Below are positions 45,052 through 55,365 of a DNA stretch of 64,000 nucleotides, one piece after another (position 1 is the stretch's first letter; every line of letters starts with the position of its first letter). The notes below the pieces were generated by a model. It searched no databases, was not told the DNA's origin, and saw only the letters and a list, made by a program, of their open reading frames with translations. The translations under genes were made by a program, and so were the position numbers. This DNA is from Hyphomicrobium sp. (GTDB lineage Bacteria > Pseudomonadota > Alphaproteobacteria > Rhizobiales > Hyphomicrobiaceae), in the NCBI RefSeq assembly GCF_019753045.1, contig NZ_JAIELN010000022.1, positions 1 to 64,000 on the forward strand, given 5' to 3'.

Positions 45052-46587
45052 TTAGTATGCGCGTGCGATCAGCACGTACTCCTTCGCCGGTTCGCCGGTG
45101 AAGAGGCAGGCCCCCGCGACCGCCTCCTGCGCCAGGGGCGCGTTGCGGATGGTGAGCTTCAGGGCCTTCAGCTTATCGGCGATGGCGTCGAGCGCTGCAC
45201 CTTCCGGACGCGACCAAGGAACGCGTACCCAGCCCTTGAACGCTCCGGCTTCGTCGTCGCCTTCGGCCGCCGGCCCGAAGTACTCTTCGAGTTCCTTGAA
45301 CGACTTAATGTTCGTGATGATGTTGCTGTCGAGTCGCGCCTTCGCCTCGCTATAGAGCGTCGACTGAATCTCTTTCAGAAGCGCGGGCGCCTCGGCCACG
45401 AAGTCGGCGCGAGGCTTCGTATTGGAAATGACTTTGTCGCCGTCGCGCAGGCGGTCGCGGCGCATGAACGTGACGTTGCCGCCGGTCGCATCGCGACCGC
45501 CGATCTCGACAATAACGGGGGCGCCACGGCGCACCCAGTTCCAGCGCTTCTCGGCGGATTTCGTCAGTTTCAAATCCACAAGCGTGCGGATGCCGGCTGC
45601 CTTCAGCTCTTTTTCGAGCGACTTGCAATATTCGATCAGCTCAGCGTCTTCCGGCTTCTCGCGGAGCATCGGCACAATGACGATCTGGCGCGGAGCAATC
45701 ATAGGCGGCAGGCGCAGACCATCGTCGTCGCCGTGGGTCATGATCACGCCGCCGATCAGCCGCGTCGAGACACCCCAGCTTGTCGTGTGGCAGTGCGTGA
45801 GCGCGCCTTGCGCGTTCTGGAATTGGATGTTCTGCGCTTCGGCGAAGTGCGTGCCGAGATAATGCGACGTTCCGGCTTGCAGGGCTTTGCCGTCCTGCAT
45901 CATCGCTTCGATCGAATAGGTATTATCTGCTCCGGGGAAGCGTTCGTTCGGCGGCTTCTCGCCCGCCACGACAGGCATCGCCAGCACGTCTTCCGCAAAC
46001 GTCCGATAAACTTCGAGCATCTTCAGCGTCTCGGCAACCGCATCGTCGCGGTCCGCGTGGGCCGTGTGGCCTTCCTGCCAAAGAAACTCGGTCGTGCGCA
46101 GGAACAGACGCGTGCGCATTTCCCAGCGCACGACGTTGGCCCACTGATTCACAAGCAGCGGCAGGTCGCGATAGCTCTTGATCCAGCGCTGGAACGCGTC
46201 GCCGATAATCGTCTCCGACGTCGGGCGGACGATCAACGGTTCTTCAAGCTTGGCGTCGGGATCGACCACCAGCTTGCCGCCCTCGTTTTTCAGGCGATGG
46301 TGCGTGACGACCGCCATCTCCTTGGCGAATCCCTCGACGTGCTCCGCCTCCTTGGCGATGAAGCTCATCGGGATGAACAGCGGGAAGTAGCAGTTGTCGT
46401 GGCCCGTATCCTTGATGCGGGCGTCGAGTTCGGCCTGGATGCGTTCCCAGACGCCCCAGCCCCACGGCTTGATGATCATGCAGCCGCGAACGGGGCTCGT
46501 CTCGGCCATATCGCCGTCGCGGACGATCGCCTGATACCATTCCGGGAAGTTCTGCTCGCGGGTGACGGAAAGGGCGCGCTTGCTCAT
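45052..46587 (-). CDS. proS: Prolyl-tRNA synthetase, archaeal/eukaryotic type (ProS type 3)
   Basis: This class II synthetase charges tRNA-Pro. The 511-residue protein begins NFPEWYQAIVRDGDMAETSPVRG, carries FPLFIPMSF, VRPTSETIIG, WEMRTRLFLRTTEFLWQEGHTAHA (motif 2) and GVIMTHGDDDGLRLPP (motif 3 region), and ends in Tyr. All are marks of the eukaryote/archaeon-like ProRS also found in Thermus. The short or INS-containing bacterial ProRS, which opens with a quite different N-terminus, is absent. It occupies the conserved alphaproteobacterial slot before lolC. The C-terminal domain lacks the zinc cysteines of the Thermus enzyme. Confidence 0.95.
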   Translation of the reverse strand: MSKRALSVTREQNFPEWYQAIVRDGDMAETSPVRGCMIIKPWGWGVWERIQAELDARIKDTGHDNCYFPLFIPMSFIAKEAEHVEGFAKEMAVVTHHRLKNEGGKLVVDPDAKLEEPLIVRPTSETIIGDAFQRWIKSYRDLPLLVNQWANVVRWEMRTRLFLRTTEFLWQEGHTAHADRDDAVAETLKMLEVYRTFAEDVLAMPVVAGEKPPNERFPGADNTYSIEAMMQDGKALQAGTSHYLGTHFAEAQNIQFQNAQGALTHCHTTSWGVSTRLIGGVIMTHGDDDGLRLPPMIAPRQIVIVPMLREKPEDAELIEYCKSLEKELKAAGIRTLVDLKLTKSAEKRWNWVRRGAPVIVEIGGRDATGGNVTFMRRDRLRDGDKVISNTKPRADFVAEAPALLKEIQSTLYSEAKARLDSNIITNIKSFKELEEYFGPAAEGDDEAGAFKGWVRVPWSRPEGAALDAIADKLKALKLTIRNAPLAQEAVAGACLFTGEPAKEYVLIARAY

Positions 46588-46930
46588 CGTGCGGCCTCCG
46601 GCGCATGTGCGCGCTTACGAGAGGGATTGCACGGAAAGCCTTGGGAAATTCGCATTGCGAGCTCGCTCGTTAAATTCGCGCGGGCGAGCCGCGCCTTAAG
46701 TCTCTCGGCACTCAGGAATTTAGCCCAAGCCGAATAGCCTTTTCATGCGGGCGTTGCAACGGAGCAAAGCCGGCGCGCGAAGGGTTCAACCTCTGAAAGA
46801 CTTGCGGCATCGGGCCCGCGCGAGGGACAGGGCGCAATAGCGGGTCGGCGTTGCCCTGGCAATCGGCGGTCACGTCGAAGTTGTGGGCAGTGATGGCCGG
46901 GCTTATCCCGATCCTAGATGGCGGATAATC
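46588..46930. other. 343-bp gap upstream of proS
   Basis: No protein or RNA gene is apparent. The stretch must hold the proS promoter, but no strong -35/-10 pair stands out. Around 46890-46925 the sequence GATGGCCGGGCTTATCCCG is an imperfect palindrome of the same style (GGCCGGGCTT-CCCG) as the interspersed repeat at 6589-6680, possibly a decayed copy. Confidence 0.4.
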
Positions 46931-47155
46931 TCAGATATTCGCGATCACTGCGTAGACGCCCGCGAAGGTGACGGCTGCGACCAGCGTGTTGACCCACACA
47001 AGCCTGAAGACGTTCATCTTGTGAGGCGCGCTTTCAGGGGTGCCTGGAACGATGTCGCCCGCCTCGTCCTGAGTTTTCGCGAAGAAGGGCAGCACTGCGA
47101 ACAGCGTGATGAACCAAAGGCAAAAGAACGTTGCCACCGCTACCGACGTACGCAT
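46931..47155 (-). CDS. DUF1467 family small membrane protein
   Basis: The 74-residue protein has two transmembrane helices (about 5-25 and 50-71) joined by a short loop (PGTPESAPHK), as in DUF1467 proteins. In alphaproteobacteria this gene regularly lies beside methylmalonyl-CoA epimerase and the RNase J gene, as here. Function is unknown. Confidence 0.88.
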   Translation of the reverse strand: MRTSVAVATFFCLWFITLFAVLPFFAKTQDEAGDIVPGTPESAPHKMNVFRLVWVNTLVAAVTFAGVYAVIANI

Positions 47156-47217
47156 AACACCATCCCTTATTTCCTAGGCATCGCCAGGGCCGGATTCAGA
47201 TCTCTTTCAGATCTGCC

Positions 47218-47622
47218 TCAGACCTGCTCCAACTCGACGAGGGTGCCGCAGAAATCCTTCGGATGGAGAAACAGCACGGGCTTGCCGTGTGCACCGATCT
47301 TCGGAGTGCCATCGCCGAGCACGCGAGCCCCCTGAGACTTCAACTGGTCGCGTGCTGCGATAATATCATCTACCTCGTAGCATACATGGTGAATCCCGCC
47401 GTCGGGGGATTTTTCGAGGAATTTCGCGATGGGGGAGCCTTCACCGAGCGGCTCAAGCAGCTCGATCTTGGTGTTTGGAAGCTCGATGAAAACAACGGTA
47501 ACGCCGTGCTCTGGCTGAGCGAGTGCGGGACCGACCTTTGCGCCGAGAGCATTTTTATAAACCGCGGAGGCCTTGGCGAGATCTTTGACGGCTATGGCGA
47601 CGTGGTTAAGGCGTCCAATCAT
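47218..47622 (-). CDS. mce: Methylmalonyl-CoA epimerase
   Basis: This glyoxalase-fold enzyme interconverts (R)- and (S)-methylmalonyl-CoA, linking propionyl-CoA or ethylmalonyl-CoA metabolism to succinyl-CoA. The 134-residue protein shows GRLNHVAIAVKDLAKA with the first metal His, FIELPNTKIELLEPLG, GGIHHVCYEVDDI and the C-terminal HPKDFCGTLVELEQ with the last metal ligand. In methylotrophic relatives it also serves the ethylmalonyl-CoA pathway; whether that pathway is present cannot be seen here. Confidence 0.95.
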   Translation of the reverse strand: MIGRLNHVAIAVKDLAKASAVYKNALGAKVGPALAQPEHGVTVVFIELPNTKIELLEPLGEGSPIAKFLEKSPDGGIHHVCYEVDDIIAARDQLKSQGARVLGDGTPKIGAHGKPVLFLHPKDFCGTLVELEQV

Positions 47623-47667
47623 GCTTCGGTCTCCAGCACGGCAAAGGCGGGCAAATTGTTGAGGCGA

Positions 47668-49380
47668 TCAGTTTCTGCCATCCACCACGGAGACAAGCAC
47701 TTTGACAACCGGTTTCTTGCCCCAGGCCTCGTTGATGGCGGAACGCACTGCGCGAAGCACTGCGTCCTGAACCATGCCGTGGTCGCTGCGCCGTTTCGGC
47801 GGAATTGAGCGGAGCGTTCCGTCGATAGCGTCAAGCACGATTTCGCGCATCGATTCGCCGTTGCGGTCGGCGGCCGGAATGCCCTCGAGAACAACGCCCG
47901 GTTTACCAACGATTTCGCCGCGCCGCGATAGCGCCATCGCAATCACGGCGATGCCCACGAACGATAGTTTGCGTCGGCTCTTCACCGGTCCTTCGGCGTC
48001 CGGAACAATGAGGTTGCCGTCACGATAGAGGCGGCCGACCGGCGCTTGATCGATGACGGCTGCGGGCCCCGGCCACAGCTTCAAGACGTCTCCGTCGACG
48101 ATCGTGAAAGTTTCGCTGACGCCGCACGAGCGCGCGAGCTTCGCGTGCTCTCTTAGATGCCGCGCCTCGCCGTGCATCGGAATGGCGATCTTCGGACGAA
48201 TCCAACCGTACATGTCCCTGATCTCGTCGCGACGCGGATGGCCGGTAACGTGCACGAGCTCTTCGCTGTCAGTGACGATATCGACGCCGAGGCGGGCCAG
48301 TCCGTTCTGGATGCGCGAGACGGCTTTTTCATTTCCGGGAATGGTGCGCGAGGAGAAGATGACGAGATCGCCCTTGTCGAGCGAGATATCCGGATGTTCG
48401 TCTTCCGCGATGCGTGCCATCGCAGCGCGTGTCTCGCCCTGACTGCCTGTGCACAGAACGAGGACCTTATCGCGCGGCAGATCGGAGAACCGCTGCTGGT
48501 CGAGATACGTGAAACCCTGCGGGAGGTAGCCCGTTTCGATTGCCACCTCGATGATGCGATGAAGCGCCCGGCCGGCGACGACGAGCGTGCGCCCGGCGGC
48601 ATGGCCAGCCGCTGCGATCGAGGCAACGCGCGCTACGTTCGATGCGAAGAGCGTAACGGCGACACAGCGCGGCGCGTCGGCGATGAGCTTCCGCAGCGTC
48701 TTGGCGACATCAGATTCCGAGGCGGATCTGCCCTCCCTCATCGCGTTCGTCGAATCGCCGACCATCGCGAGCACGCCTTCATCGCCGAGCGCCTCGAGCC
48801 TTCCGGCATCGTGCGGACGGCCAACGACGGGCGTCGGATCGAGTTTCCAGTCGCCGGTATGGAAGACGAGACCTGCGGGCGTTCGGATCGCGAGACCATT
48901 GGGCTCGGGAATCGAATGCGTGACGCTGACAAATTCGACTTCGAAGGGGCCGGCATTGAAGCGGCCGCTGAGCGGCACTTCCTTGATCGGCAGCGAGAGC
49001 GACCCGCCATATTCACCGACCTTCATCTTCAGCATTCCCGCCGTGAACGGCGTCGCGAAGATCGGGCATTCTAGTGACGGCCAGAGATCGATGATGGCGC
49101 CGACGTGATCCTCGTGCGCGTGCGTCAAGACAAGGCCGACGAGGTTTTTGCGTTCGGCAGTGATGAAGCGGAGGTCGGGCAGCACGACGTCGGCCCCCGG
49201 CTCGCTTTCATGCGGAAAGGTAACGCCCAGATCGACCATCAGCCAGGAGCGTGCTCTCGGCGGCCCGAAGCCGTAGAGATAGACGTTCATGCCGATCTCG
49301 CCGAGACCGCCGAGCGCCATGAATACGAGTTCGTCTGGTCTCAAACTTCCCGTTCGCGAAGAGGGTGCGCGTTCGCTCAT
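47668..49380 (-). CDS. rnj: Ribonuclease J
   Basis: RNase J is a metallo-beta-lactamase/beta-CASP nuclease with endo- and 5'-3' exonuclease activity in RNA decay and rRNA maturation. The 570-residue protein has LTHAHEDHVGA (zinc motif), VTHSIPEPNGLAI, HTGDWKLDPTP, the beta-CASP segment CTGSQGETRAAM, and HVTGHPRRDEIRDMY with a C-terminal domain. Its ATG overlaps the birA stop by four bases, so the two are coupled. The symbol follows common usage for single-copy RNase J. Confidence 0.95.
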   Translation of the reverse strand: MSERAPSSRTGSLRPDELVFMALGGLGEIGMNVYLYGFGPPRARSWLMVDLGVTFPHESEPGADVVLPDLRFITAERKNLVGLVLTHAHEDHVGAIIDLWPSLECPIFATPFTAGMLKMKVGEYGGSLSLPIKEVPLSGRFNAGPFEVEFVSVTHSIPEPNGLAIRTPAGLVFHTGDWKLDPTPVVGRPHDAGRLEALGDEGVLAMVGDSTNAMREGRSASESDVAKTLRKLIADAPRCVAVTLFASNVARVASIAAAGHAAGRTLVVAGRALHRIIEVAIETGYLPQGFTYLDQQRFSDLPRDKVLVLCTGSQGETRAAMARIAEDEHPDISLDKGDLVIFSSRTIPGNEKAVSRIQNGLARLGVDIVTDSEELVHVTGHPRRDEIRDMYGWIRPKIAIPMHGEARHLREHAKLARSCGVSETFTIVDGDVLKLWPGPAAVIDQAPVGRLYRDGNLIVPDAEGPVKSRRKLSFVGIAVIAMALSRRGEIVGKPGVVLEGIPAADRNGESMREIVLDAIDGTLRSIPPKRRSDHGMVQDAVLRAVRSAINEAWGKKPVVKVLVSVVDGRN

Positions 49381-50135
49381 GGAGTTCCATCGCGCGCAAT
49401 CTGGTCAACAAGCATGACGTCGCCGTAGCTGATTTCTTTAATGGTGCCACCAACGTCGGCACGCAGCGCGCCGGTTTCGGAAAGCCCTTGATAAGTTGCA
49501 GATAAGAGGCCCGCGGCCGTATTTATCGTGATGCGTTCACCAATGGCGCCTGCGCGCTCCATCCACGCCTCGCGGATTGCGGCGAAGCCCTCCCCCGCCT
49601 GCCAGCGGCCGAGCCAGAAAGCGACCTTTTCGGAAAGCATCTCAAGGAAGACGAGCGGCTCGGGAGATTTGCCGTGCTGGCTGAGCGCCGTGACGGCACG
49701 ACCGAGGCTGTCAGGTGCGCTGATCAAATTCAATCCAAAGCCTAATATTGCTAAAAAACCAGGGCCAGCGCGAACGGAAGTGCTCTCGACCAGAATCCCC
49801 CCGGCTTTGGCGCTTCCGATCAAAATATCGTTCGGCCATTTGAGGCGAAGTTCGGTTCCCGGCGCAAGATCCATTGTGGCGCGAACGGCGTCTATCACCG
49901 CAATTCCAGCGAGTAGTGACAATTGGCCCGCCTTTTCCAGCGGGGCATCGGAGCGGAACGCGACGCTGGCGTGGAGGTTACCGGGCTCTGATACCCAGGC
50001 CCGGCCGGAGCGTCCCCGTCCGCCGGTCTGAGTATCGGCGATGACCCATAGGGGAAGCTCCTCGCCGCTCAGGCCGAGACGCATGGCGTCGGCGTTCGTC
50101 GACGCAGTCTCAGCGAGATGGACGATGCGCGGCAT
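49377..50135 (-). CDS. birA: Biotin--[acetyl-CoA-carboxylase] ligase
   Basis: BirA attaches biotin to carboxylase carrier proteins. The 252-residue protein has TQTGGRGRSGRAW for biotinyl-AMP binding, LKWPNDILI and GGILVES. It lacks the N-terminal DNA-binding domain of the E. coli repressor, so it is ligase-only. The ATG follows the nuoN stop by two bases and the stop overlaps rnj, tying it to the complex I transcript. Confidence 0.95.
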   Translation of the reverse strand: MPRIVHLAETASTNADAMRLGLSGEELPLWVIADTQTGGRGRSGRAWVSEPGNLHASVAFRSDAPLEKAGQLSLLAGIAVIDAVRATMDLAPGTELRLKWPNDILIGSAKAGGILVESTSVRAGPGFLAILGFGLNLISAPDSLGRAVTALSQHGKSPEPLVFLEMLSEKVAFWLGRWQAGEGFAAIREAWMERAGAIGERITINTAAGLLSATYQGLSETGALRADVGGTIKEISYGDVMLVDQIARDGTP

Positions 50136-50137
50136 GA

Positions 50138-51595
50138 CTAGGGATGGGCCGGCACAAGCACCGAAGCTGCAGCCGTTGCCGCGTCGACCACCGTTCCGCC
50201 GACGAAGGGCAGAACGAACGCCACAACGAAGGCTGCCGAAAGCGCCATGACTGCAAAGGTCCGGCCTTCAGGCGGCGAAAAGCCCTCCGCCGTCTCGTCG
50301 AAGAACATGATCTTCACGACCCGCAGATAATAGTACGCGCCAACGACGCTCGTTACGACGCCGATGACGGATAGCGGATAGAGCCCTGCCTTGATCGCCG
50401 GCAGGAAGACGTACCATTTCGCCCAGAAGCCGGCGAGCGGCGGTATACCGGCGAGCGAAAACATCAGAACGGCGAGGATCGTTGCGAACGTGAGGTTGGT
50501 TTTCGCGAGGCCCGAAAGGTCGGAGATGCTCTCAACGTTGCGGCCGTTGCGCTGCATCGCGAGGACGCACGCAAACGCGCCGAGCGTCATCGCGACGTAG
50601 ATCACGAGATAGACGAGTACGCCGGCTGTACCTTCGGTGTTGTTCGCGGCAAGCCCTATCAGGGCGAAGCCGACGTTGCCAATCGAGGAGTAAGCGAGCA
50701 GGCGTTTAATGTTGTTCTGACCGATCGCCGCGAAAGAGCCGAGCACCATCGAGGCAATCGCGAGGAAAATGACGATCTGCTGCCACTGTGGCGCAATGCC
50801 CGGAAGTGCTGCCTGGGTGAAGCGGAGCAGGAGCGCCATGGCGGCAATCTTCGGTGCGCCGGCGAAGAACGCGGTAACCGGGGTCGGCGCACCCTGGTAG
50901 ACGTCGGGCGTCCACATGTGGAACGGCACGGCTGCGATTTTAAACGCCAAGCCAACGAGGACGAACACGAGGCCGAAAGTCAGGCCGATATTCGTCGACA
51001 TTTCCGGGATCGTTGCCGCGGCTGCTATCGTTGCGTAACCCGTCGAGCCCGTGACGCCGTAGAGCATCGACGCGCCGTAGAGCAGCATGCCCGAGGACAA
51101 TGCTCCGAGGACGAAATACTTGAGGCCCGCTTCGCTGGATTGCACGTCGTCGCGCTTGAACGCGGCGATGACGTAGAGCGCCAGGGACTGCAGCTCGAGG
51201 CCGAGGTAGAGCGCGATGAGGTCATTCGCCGAGACCATCATCAGCATGCCGAGCGTCGCGAGCAGAACGAGCACCGGATATTCGAACTGGAGAAGCTTGG
51301 CGCGGCCGAAGTTGTCGAACGTCATCAGCAGCGTCAACGCGGCGCCGATGAGGATGACGATCTTCAGGAAGCGCGTGAATCCGTCGGAGACGAACGCTCC
51401 GCCGAAAACAAGCGAGCTGCCGCTGCCCTGGAAGACGGCGATGGCGGTCGCGAGCAACAGGCCGATCGAAAGCCACGTCACGGTGCGGCCCGCCGCTTCG
51501 CCATTGGATGTAAAGACGCCGAGCATCAGCAGCGAAATGGCGCCGATCGCGAGGATCAGCTCCGGCAAAACGACATTTAGGACCGAGCTATCCAT
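50138..51595 (-). CDS. nuoN: NADH-quinone oxidoreductase subunit N
   Basis: NuoN is one of the three antiporter-like proton-pumping subunits in the membrane arm of complex I. The 485-residue protein has about 14 helices; GLELQSLALYVIAAFKRDD, MWTPDVYQGAPTPVTAFFAGAPK and NIKRLLAYSSIGNVG are the conserved antiporter-family segments with charged residues in the membrane. Its ATG shares one base with the nuoM stop codon (TAATG). Confidence 0.97.
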   Translation of the reverse strand: MDSSVLNVVLPELILAIGAISLLMLGVFTSNGEAAGRTVTWLSIGLLLATAIAVFQGSGSSLVFGGAFVSDGFTRFLKIVILIGAALTLLMTFDNFGRAKLLQFEYPVLVLLATLGMLMMVSANDLIALYLGLELQSLALYVIAAFKRDDVQSSEAGLKYFVLGALSSGMLLYGASMLYGVTGSTGYATIAAAATIPEMSTNIGLTFGLVFVLVGLAFKIAAVPFHMWTPDVYQGAPTPVTAFFAGAPKIAAMALLLRFTQAALPGIAPQWQQIVIFLAIASMVLGSFAAIGQNNIKRLLAYSSIGNVGFALIGLAANNTEGTAGVLVYLVIYVAMTLGAFACVLAMQRNGRNVESISDLSGLAKTNLTFATILAVLMFSLAGIPPLAGFWAKWYVFLPAIKAGLYPLSVIGVVTSVVGAYYYLRVVKIMFFDETAEGFSPPEGRTFAVMALSAAFVVAFVLPFVGGTVVDAATAAASVLVPAHP

Positions 51596-53094
51596 TATTG
51601 GGTTCCTTGTGGCGCCGCCGATGCAGCCGCCGTCCCCTGGGCGGATTGATAATTCTGCACGAGGTTCTTCACCGACGTCGCCGTCACGTCGAGGACGGGA
51701 GCCGGATAGACGCCGTAGAAAATCGTGAGCAGCACGAGCGGGGCGAGGATCGCGATCTCGCGCGGAGAAAGATCGAGCAAGCCCTTAAGGTTTGCCTTTT
51801 CGAGCGCGCCAAAAATGACCCGGCGATAGAGATAGAGCGCGTAGGCTGCCGAGAGGATGATGCCGGTCGTCGCCAGGATCGCTACCCAGGTGTTGGCCTT
51901 GAAGGCCGCCAGCAGCGTCAAGAATTCGCCGATGAAGCCGCTGGTCCCGGGCAGGCCGACGTTCGCCATCGTAAAGACCATGAAGGCGACTGCGTATTTC
52001 GGCATGCGCTCGACGAGGCCGCCATAGGCCGCGATTTCACGGGTGTGCGTGCGATCGTAGATGACGCCGACACAGAGGAAGAGTGCAGATGAAATGATGC
52101 CGTGCGACAGCATCTGGAAGATCGCGCCGTCAACGCCCTGCTGGGTGGCCGTGAAGATGCCCATTGTCACGAAGCCCATGTGCGCCACCGAAGAGTAGGC
52201 AATGAGCTTCTTGATATCTTCCTGCACGAGCGCGACGAGCGACGTGTAGATGATCGCGACGATCGACAGCGTGAACACCAGAGGCGCGAGATCGGCCGAA
52301 GCGTTCGGGAACATCGGCAGCGAGAAGCGCAGGAAGCCGTAGCCGCCCATCTTCAAGAGAATGCCGGCGAGAATGACCGAACCCGCAGTCGGCGCTTCGA
52401 CGTGCGCATCAGGAAGCCAGGTGTGGACGGGCCACATCGGCATCTTCACCGCGAACGATGCAAAGAACGCGAGCCATAGCCACCACTGCATATCCGGCGG
52501 GAACTTCGTCTGCAGCAGGGTCGGGATATCGGTCGTTCCGGCGTGCCAGTACATCGCCATCATGGCAAGCAACATCAGCACCGAGCCGAGCAGCGTGTAG
52601 AGAAAGAACTTGAAGCTCGCGTAGACGCGCCGCTTGCCGCCCCAAACGCCGATGATGATGAACATCGGGATGAGGCCGCCCTCGAAGAAGAGGTAGAAGA
52701 GAACCATATCGAGCGCGCAGAACACGCCGAGCATCAGCGTTTCCAGAACGAGAAACGCGATCATGTATTCCTTGACGCGATCCTGGACCGATACCCAGCT
52801 CGCCAGAATGCAGAGCGGCATCAGGAACGTCGTCAGGATGACGAACAGCATCGAAATGCCGTCGACGCCCATTTTATATTTCAGCGGACCGAGCCAAGCG
52901 TGCTCCTCGACGAACTGGAAGCCCGCCGTGTTCGTATCGAAGTTGATCCAGATGAGAAGCGAGACGGCGAACGTGACGAGCGTCGTCCAGAGCGCAATCC
53001 AGCGCGCGTTGCCCTTGGCTTCCGAGTTGAGCGTCGCGATCAGCAGCGCTCCGACAAGCGGCAGGAATGTCGTGACAGTCAGAATGTTGCTCAT
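51595..53094 (-). CDS. nuoM: NADH-quinone oxidoreductase subunit M
   Basis: This is the second antiporter-like subunit of complex I. The 499-residue protein has about 14 helices, [21 protein letters not shown] with the key Glu, [21 protein letters not shown] and [18 protein letters not shown] 53094 overlaps the nuoL stop (ATGA). The last ~15 residues are Ala/Gln-rich and variable. Confidence 0.97.
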   Translation of the reverse strand: MSNILTVTTFLPLVGALLIATLNSEAKGNARWIALWTTLVTFAVSLLIWINFDTNTAGFQFVEEHAWLGPLKYKMGVDGISMLFVILTTFLMPLCILASWVSVQDRVKEYMIAFLVLETLMLGVFCALDMVLFYLFFEGGLIPMFIIIGVWGGKRRVYASFKFFLYTLLGSVLMLLAMMAMYWHAGTTDIPTLLQTKFPPDMQWWLWLAFFASFAVKMPMWPVHTWLPDAHVEAPTAGSVILAGILLKMGGYGFLRFSLPMFPNASADLAPLVFTLSIVAIIYTSLVALVQEDIKKLIAYSSVAHMGFVTMGIFTATQQGVDGAIFQMLSHGIISSALFLCVGVIYDRTHTREIAAYGGLVERMPKYAVAFMVFTMANVGLPGTSGFIGEFLTLLAAFKANTWVAILATTGIILSAAYALYLYRRVIFGALEKANLKGLLDLSPREIAILAPLVLLTIFYGVYPAPVLDVTATSVKNLVQNYQSAQGTAAASAAPQGTQ

Positions 53095-55049
53095 TTGAGC
53101 ACCCCGCCAAAGAGCCCGTTGTAGGTGAGCCATGTCAGGATGGCCGCAACGCCGATCAGCATCGCGAAGGCATAGTGGTACATGTAGCCCGTCTGCAGTT
53201 TGACGACGCGATCGGTAACGCGGACGACGCCCGCCGCCGTTCCATCGATGGCGCCATCGATGACGGCCCCGTCACCGCCCTTCCAAAGGAAGCGGCCGAT
53301 TGCAAACGCGGGCCGCACGAAAATCAGATTGTAGAGCTCGTCGAAGTACCACTTGTTCAACAGGAAGAGGTAGAGCGGGCGGAACGCGCGCGCCGTTGCC
53401 TCCGGCAGCCAAGGAGCACCGATGTAGTAGACCCAAGCGATCGCAAAGCCCGCGAGCATCGCGATCAACGACGAATAGGGGACCCATCCCGGCACTTCGT
53501 GCATTTCGTGCAGGATATGATTGTGCTCGCCGCGGAAAATCGCAGCGCCCCAGAATTCGCTCTGGTCATGCCCCATGAAATACGGCGCGAAAACGAGACC
53601 AGCGAGAACGGCTCCGAGCGACAGGACCGCAAGCGGCACCATCATCGTCGGCGGGCTTTCATGGGCGTGGTCGAAGGTGTGATGGTCGGCGCGTGTTTCG
53701 CCGTAGAACGTCATGAAGATGAGGCGCCAGGAATAGAATGACGTCATCAATGCCGCGACAACGAGGAGCCAGAAGGCGTAGTTGTTCGGCGTGTTGGCGG
53801 CATAGGCCGCCTCGATGATGGCATCCTTCGAATAGAAGCCGGCGAAGCCCGCGAGATGGGGAATGCCGACGCCCGTCAACGCGAGCGTGCCGATCATCAT
53901 CGCGGCGAACGTCCACGGTATTTTACGCCGGAGGCCGCCCATCGCGCGCATATCCTGCTCGTGATGCATGGCGTGAATGACCGAACCCGCGCCCAGGAAC
54001 AACAGCGCCTTGAAGAAGGCGTGCGTAAAAAGGTGGAAGATGCCGACGCCGTATGCGCCGATGCCGCACGCAACGAACATGTAGCCGAGCTGCGAGCACG
54101 TCGAATAGGCGATGACACGTTTGATGTCGTTCTGGACGAGGCCGACAGTCGCGGCGAAGAAGGCGGTGATGGCGCCGATGAACGTCACGACGATGAGCGC
54201 ATTCGGCGCCAGCTCGAAGATCGGCGACAGGCGCGCGACCATGAACACGCCGGCGGTCACCATCGTCGCGGCGTGGATGAGCGCGGAGACGGGCGTCGGG
54301 CCTTCCATCGCGTCAGGCAACCACGTGTGCAGCAGGAACTGAGCGGACTTGCCCATCGCGCCAACGAACAGCAACAGCGAGAGCGTCGTCAGGATATCGA
54401 CTTCGTAACCCGCAAAGCTGAAGGTCTTGCCGATGGCGCTCGGCGCTGCTGCGAACAGCGCGTCGAGGTTCACAGTGTGAAAGACGAAGAAGAGGCCGAA
54501 GACGCCGAGCGAAAAACCGAAGTCGCCGACGCGGTTGACGATAAACGCCTTGATGGCGGCGGCGTTGGCTTCGGGCTTCTTGTACCAGAAGCCGATGAGC
54601 AGATAGGACGCCAGGCCGACGCCTTCCCAGCCGAAGAACATCTGCACGAGGTTGCCGCTCGTGACGAGCATCAACATCGCGAAGGTGAAGAGCGAGAGAT
54701 ACGCGAAGAACCGCGGCCGCGAGTCATCTTCGTGCATGTAGCCGATCGAATAGAGATGCACGAGCGAGGAGACCGTCGTCACGACGACGAGCATGACGGA
54801 CGTCAGCGTATCGATCTTGAGCGCCCATGAGACGTCGAGTTCGCCCGACGTGATCCAGCGCATCAGGGTGATTTCGCGGGTTTCGTGTCCGAGGCCGACC
54901 TGGACGAACACGACCCAGGACAGCACGGCGGCGATCATCAGGAACGCGGTCGTGATGATCTCGCTCGGCCGATCGCCGATGACACGGCCGAACAGCCCGG
55001 CAATCAGCGCGCCGGCAAGCGGCAGAAAAACGATGGCGGCGTAAATCAT
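53091..55049 (-). CDS. nuoL: NADH-quinone oxidoreductase subunit L
   Basis: NuoL is the distal proton-pumping subunit, with the long lateral helix. The 652-residue protein has about 16 helices, [46 protein letters not shown] and [19 protein letters not shown]. The C-terminal helix is preceded by the variable amphipathic lateral segment. It follows nuoK by seven bases. Confidence 0.97.
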   Translation of the reverse strand: MIYAAIVFLPLAGALIAGLFGRVIGDRPSEIITTAFLMIAAVLSWVVFVQVGLGHETREITLMRWITSGELDVSWALKIDTLTSVMLVVVTTVSSLVHLYSIGYMHEDDSRPRFFAYLSLFTFAMLMLVTSGNLVQMFFGWEGVGLASYLLIGFWYKKPEANAAAIKAFIVNRVGDFGFSLGVFGLFFVFHTVNLDALFAAAPSAIGKTFSFAGYEVDILTTLSLLLFVGAMGKSAQFLLHTWLPDAMEGPTPVSALIHAATMVTAGVFMVARLSPIFELAPNALIVVTFIGAITAFFAATVGLVQNDIKRVIAYSTCSQLGYMFVACGIGAYGVGIFHLFTHAFFKALLFLGAGSVIHAMHHEQDMRAMGGLRRKIPWTFAAMMIGTLALTGVGIPHLAGFAGFYSKDAIIEAAYAANTPNNYAFWLLVVAALMTSFYSWRLIFMTFYGETRADHHTFDHAHESPPTMMVPLAVLSLGAVLAGLVFAPYFMGHDQSEFWGAAIFRGEHNHILHEMHEVPGWVPYSSLIAMLAGFAIAWVYYIGAPWLPEATARAFRPLYLFLLNKWYFDELYNLIFVRPAFAIGRFLWKGGDGAVIDGAIDGTAAGVVRVTDRVVKLQTGYMYHYAFAMLIGVAAILTWLTYNGLFGGVLK

Positions 55050-55056
55050 TCCCGCC

Positions 55057-55365
55057 TCACCCCTTCATCATGTTGATGTCTTCGACCGCGATGGAACCGC
55101 GGTTGCGGAAGTAGACGACCATGATCGCGAGGCCGATGGCGGATTCGGCCGCGGCGACGGTCAGCACGAACAGCGCGAAAATCTGCCCGACGAGGTCGCC
55201 GTTGAAGTGCGCGAACGCGACGAAGTTGATGTTGACCGCAAGCAGCATCAACTCGATCGAAAGCAAGATGACGATGACGTTCTTCCGGTTCAGGAAGATG
55301 CCGAAGATGCCGAGCGTGAAGAGACACGCGGCGACGACCAGATAATGCCCAAGACCGATGGTCAT
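55057..55365 (-). CDS. nuoK: NADH-quinone oxidoreductase subunit K
   Basis: The 102-residue protein has three transmembrane helices with the conserved membrane Glu residues in [19 protein letters not shown] and [11 protein letters not shown]. These belong to the E-channel of complex I. The start overlaps the nuoJ stop by four bases. Confidence 0.97.
   Translation of the reverse strand: MTIGLGHYLVVAACLFTLGIFGIFLNRKNVIVILLSIELMLLAVNINFVAFAHFNGDLVGQIFALFVLTVAAAESAIGLAIMVVYFRNRGSIAVEDINMMKG

Noticed and set aside
46588-46930. Possible riboswitch or T-box in front of proS
   Set aside because: No T-box, specifier loop or known riboswitch core is visible, and T-boxes are not expected in this group.
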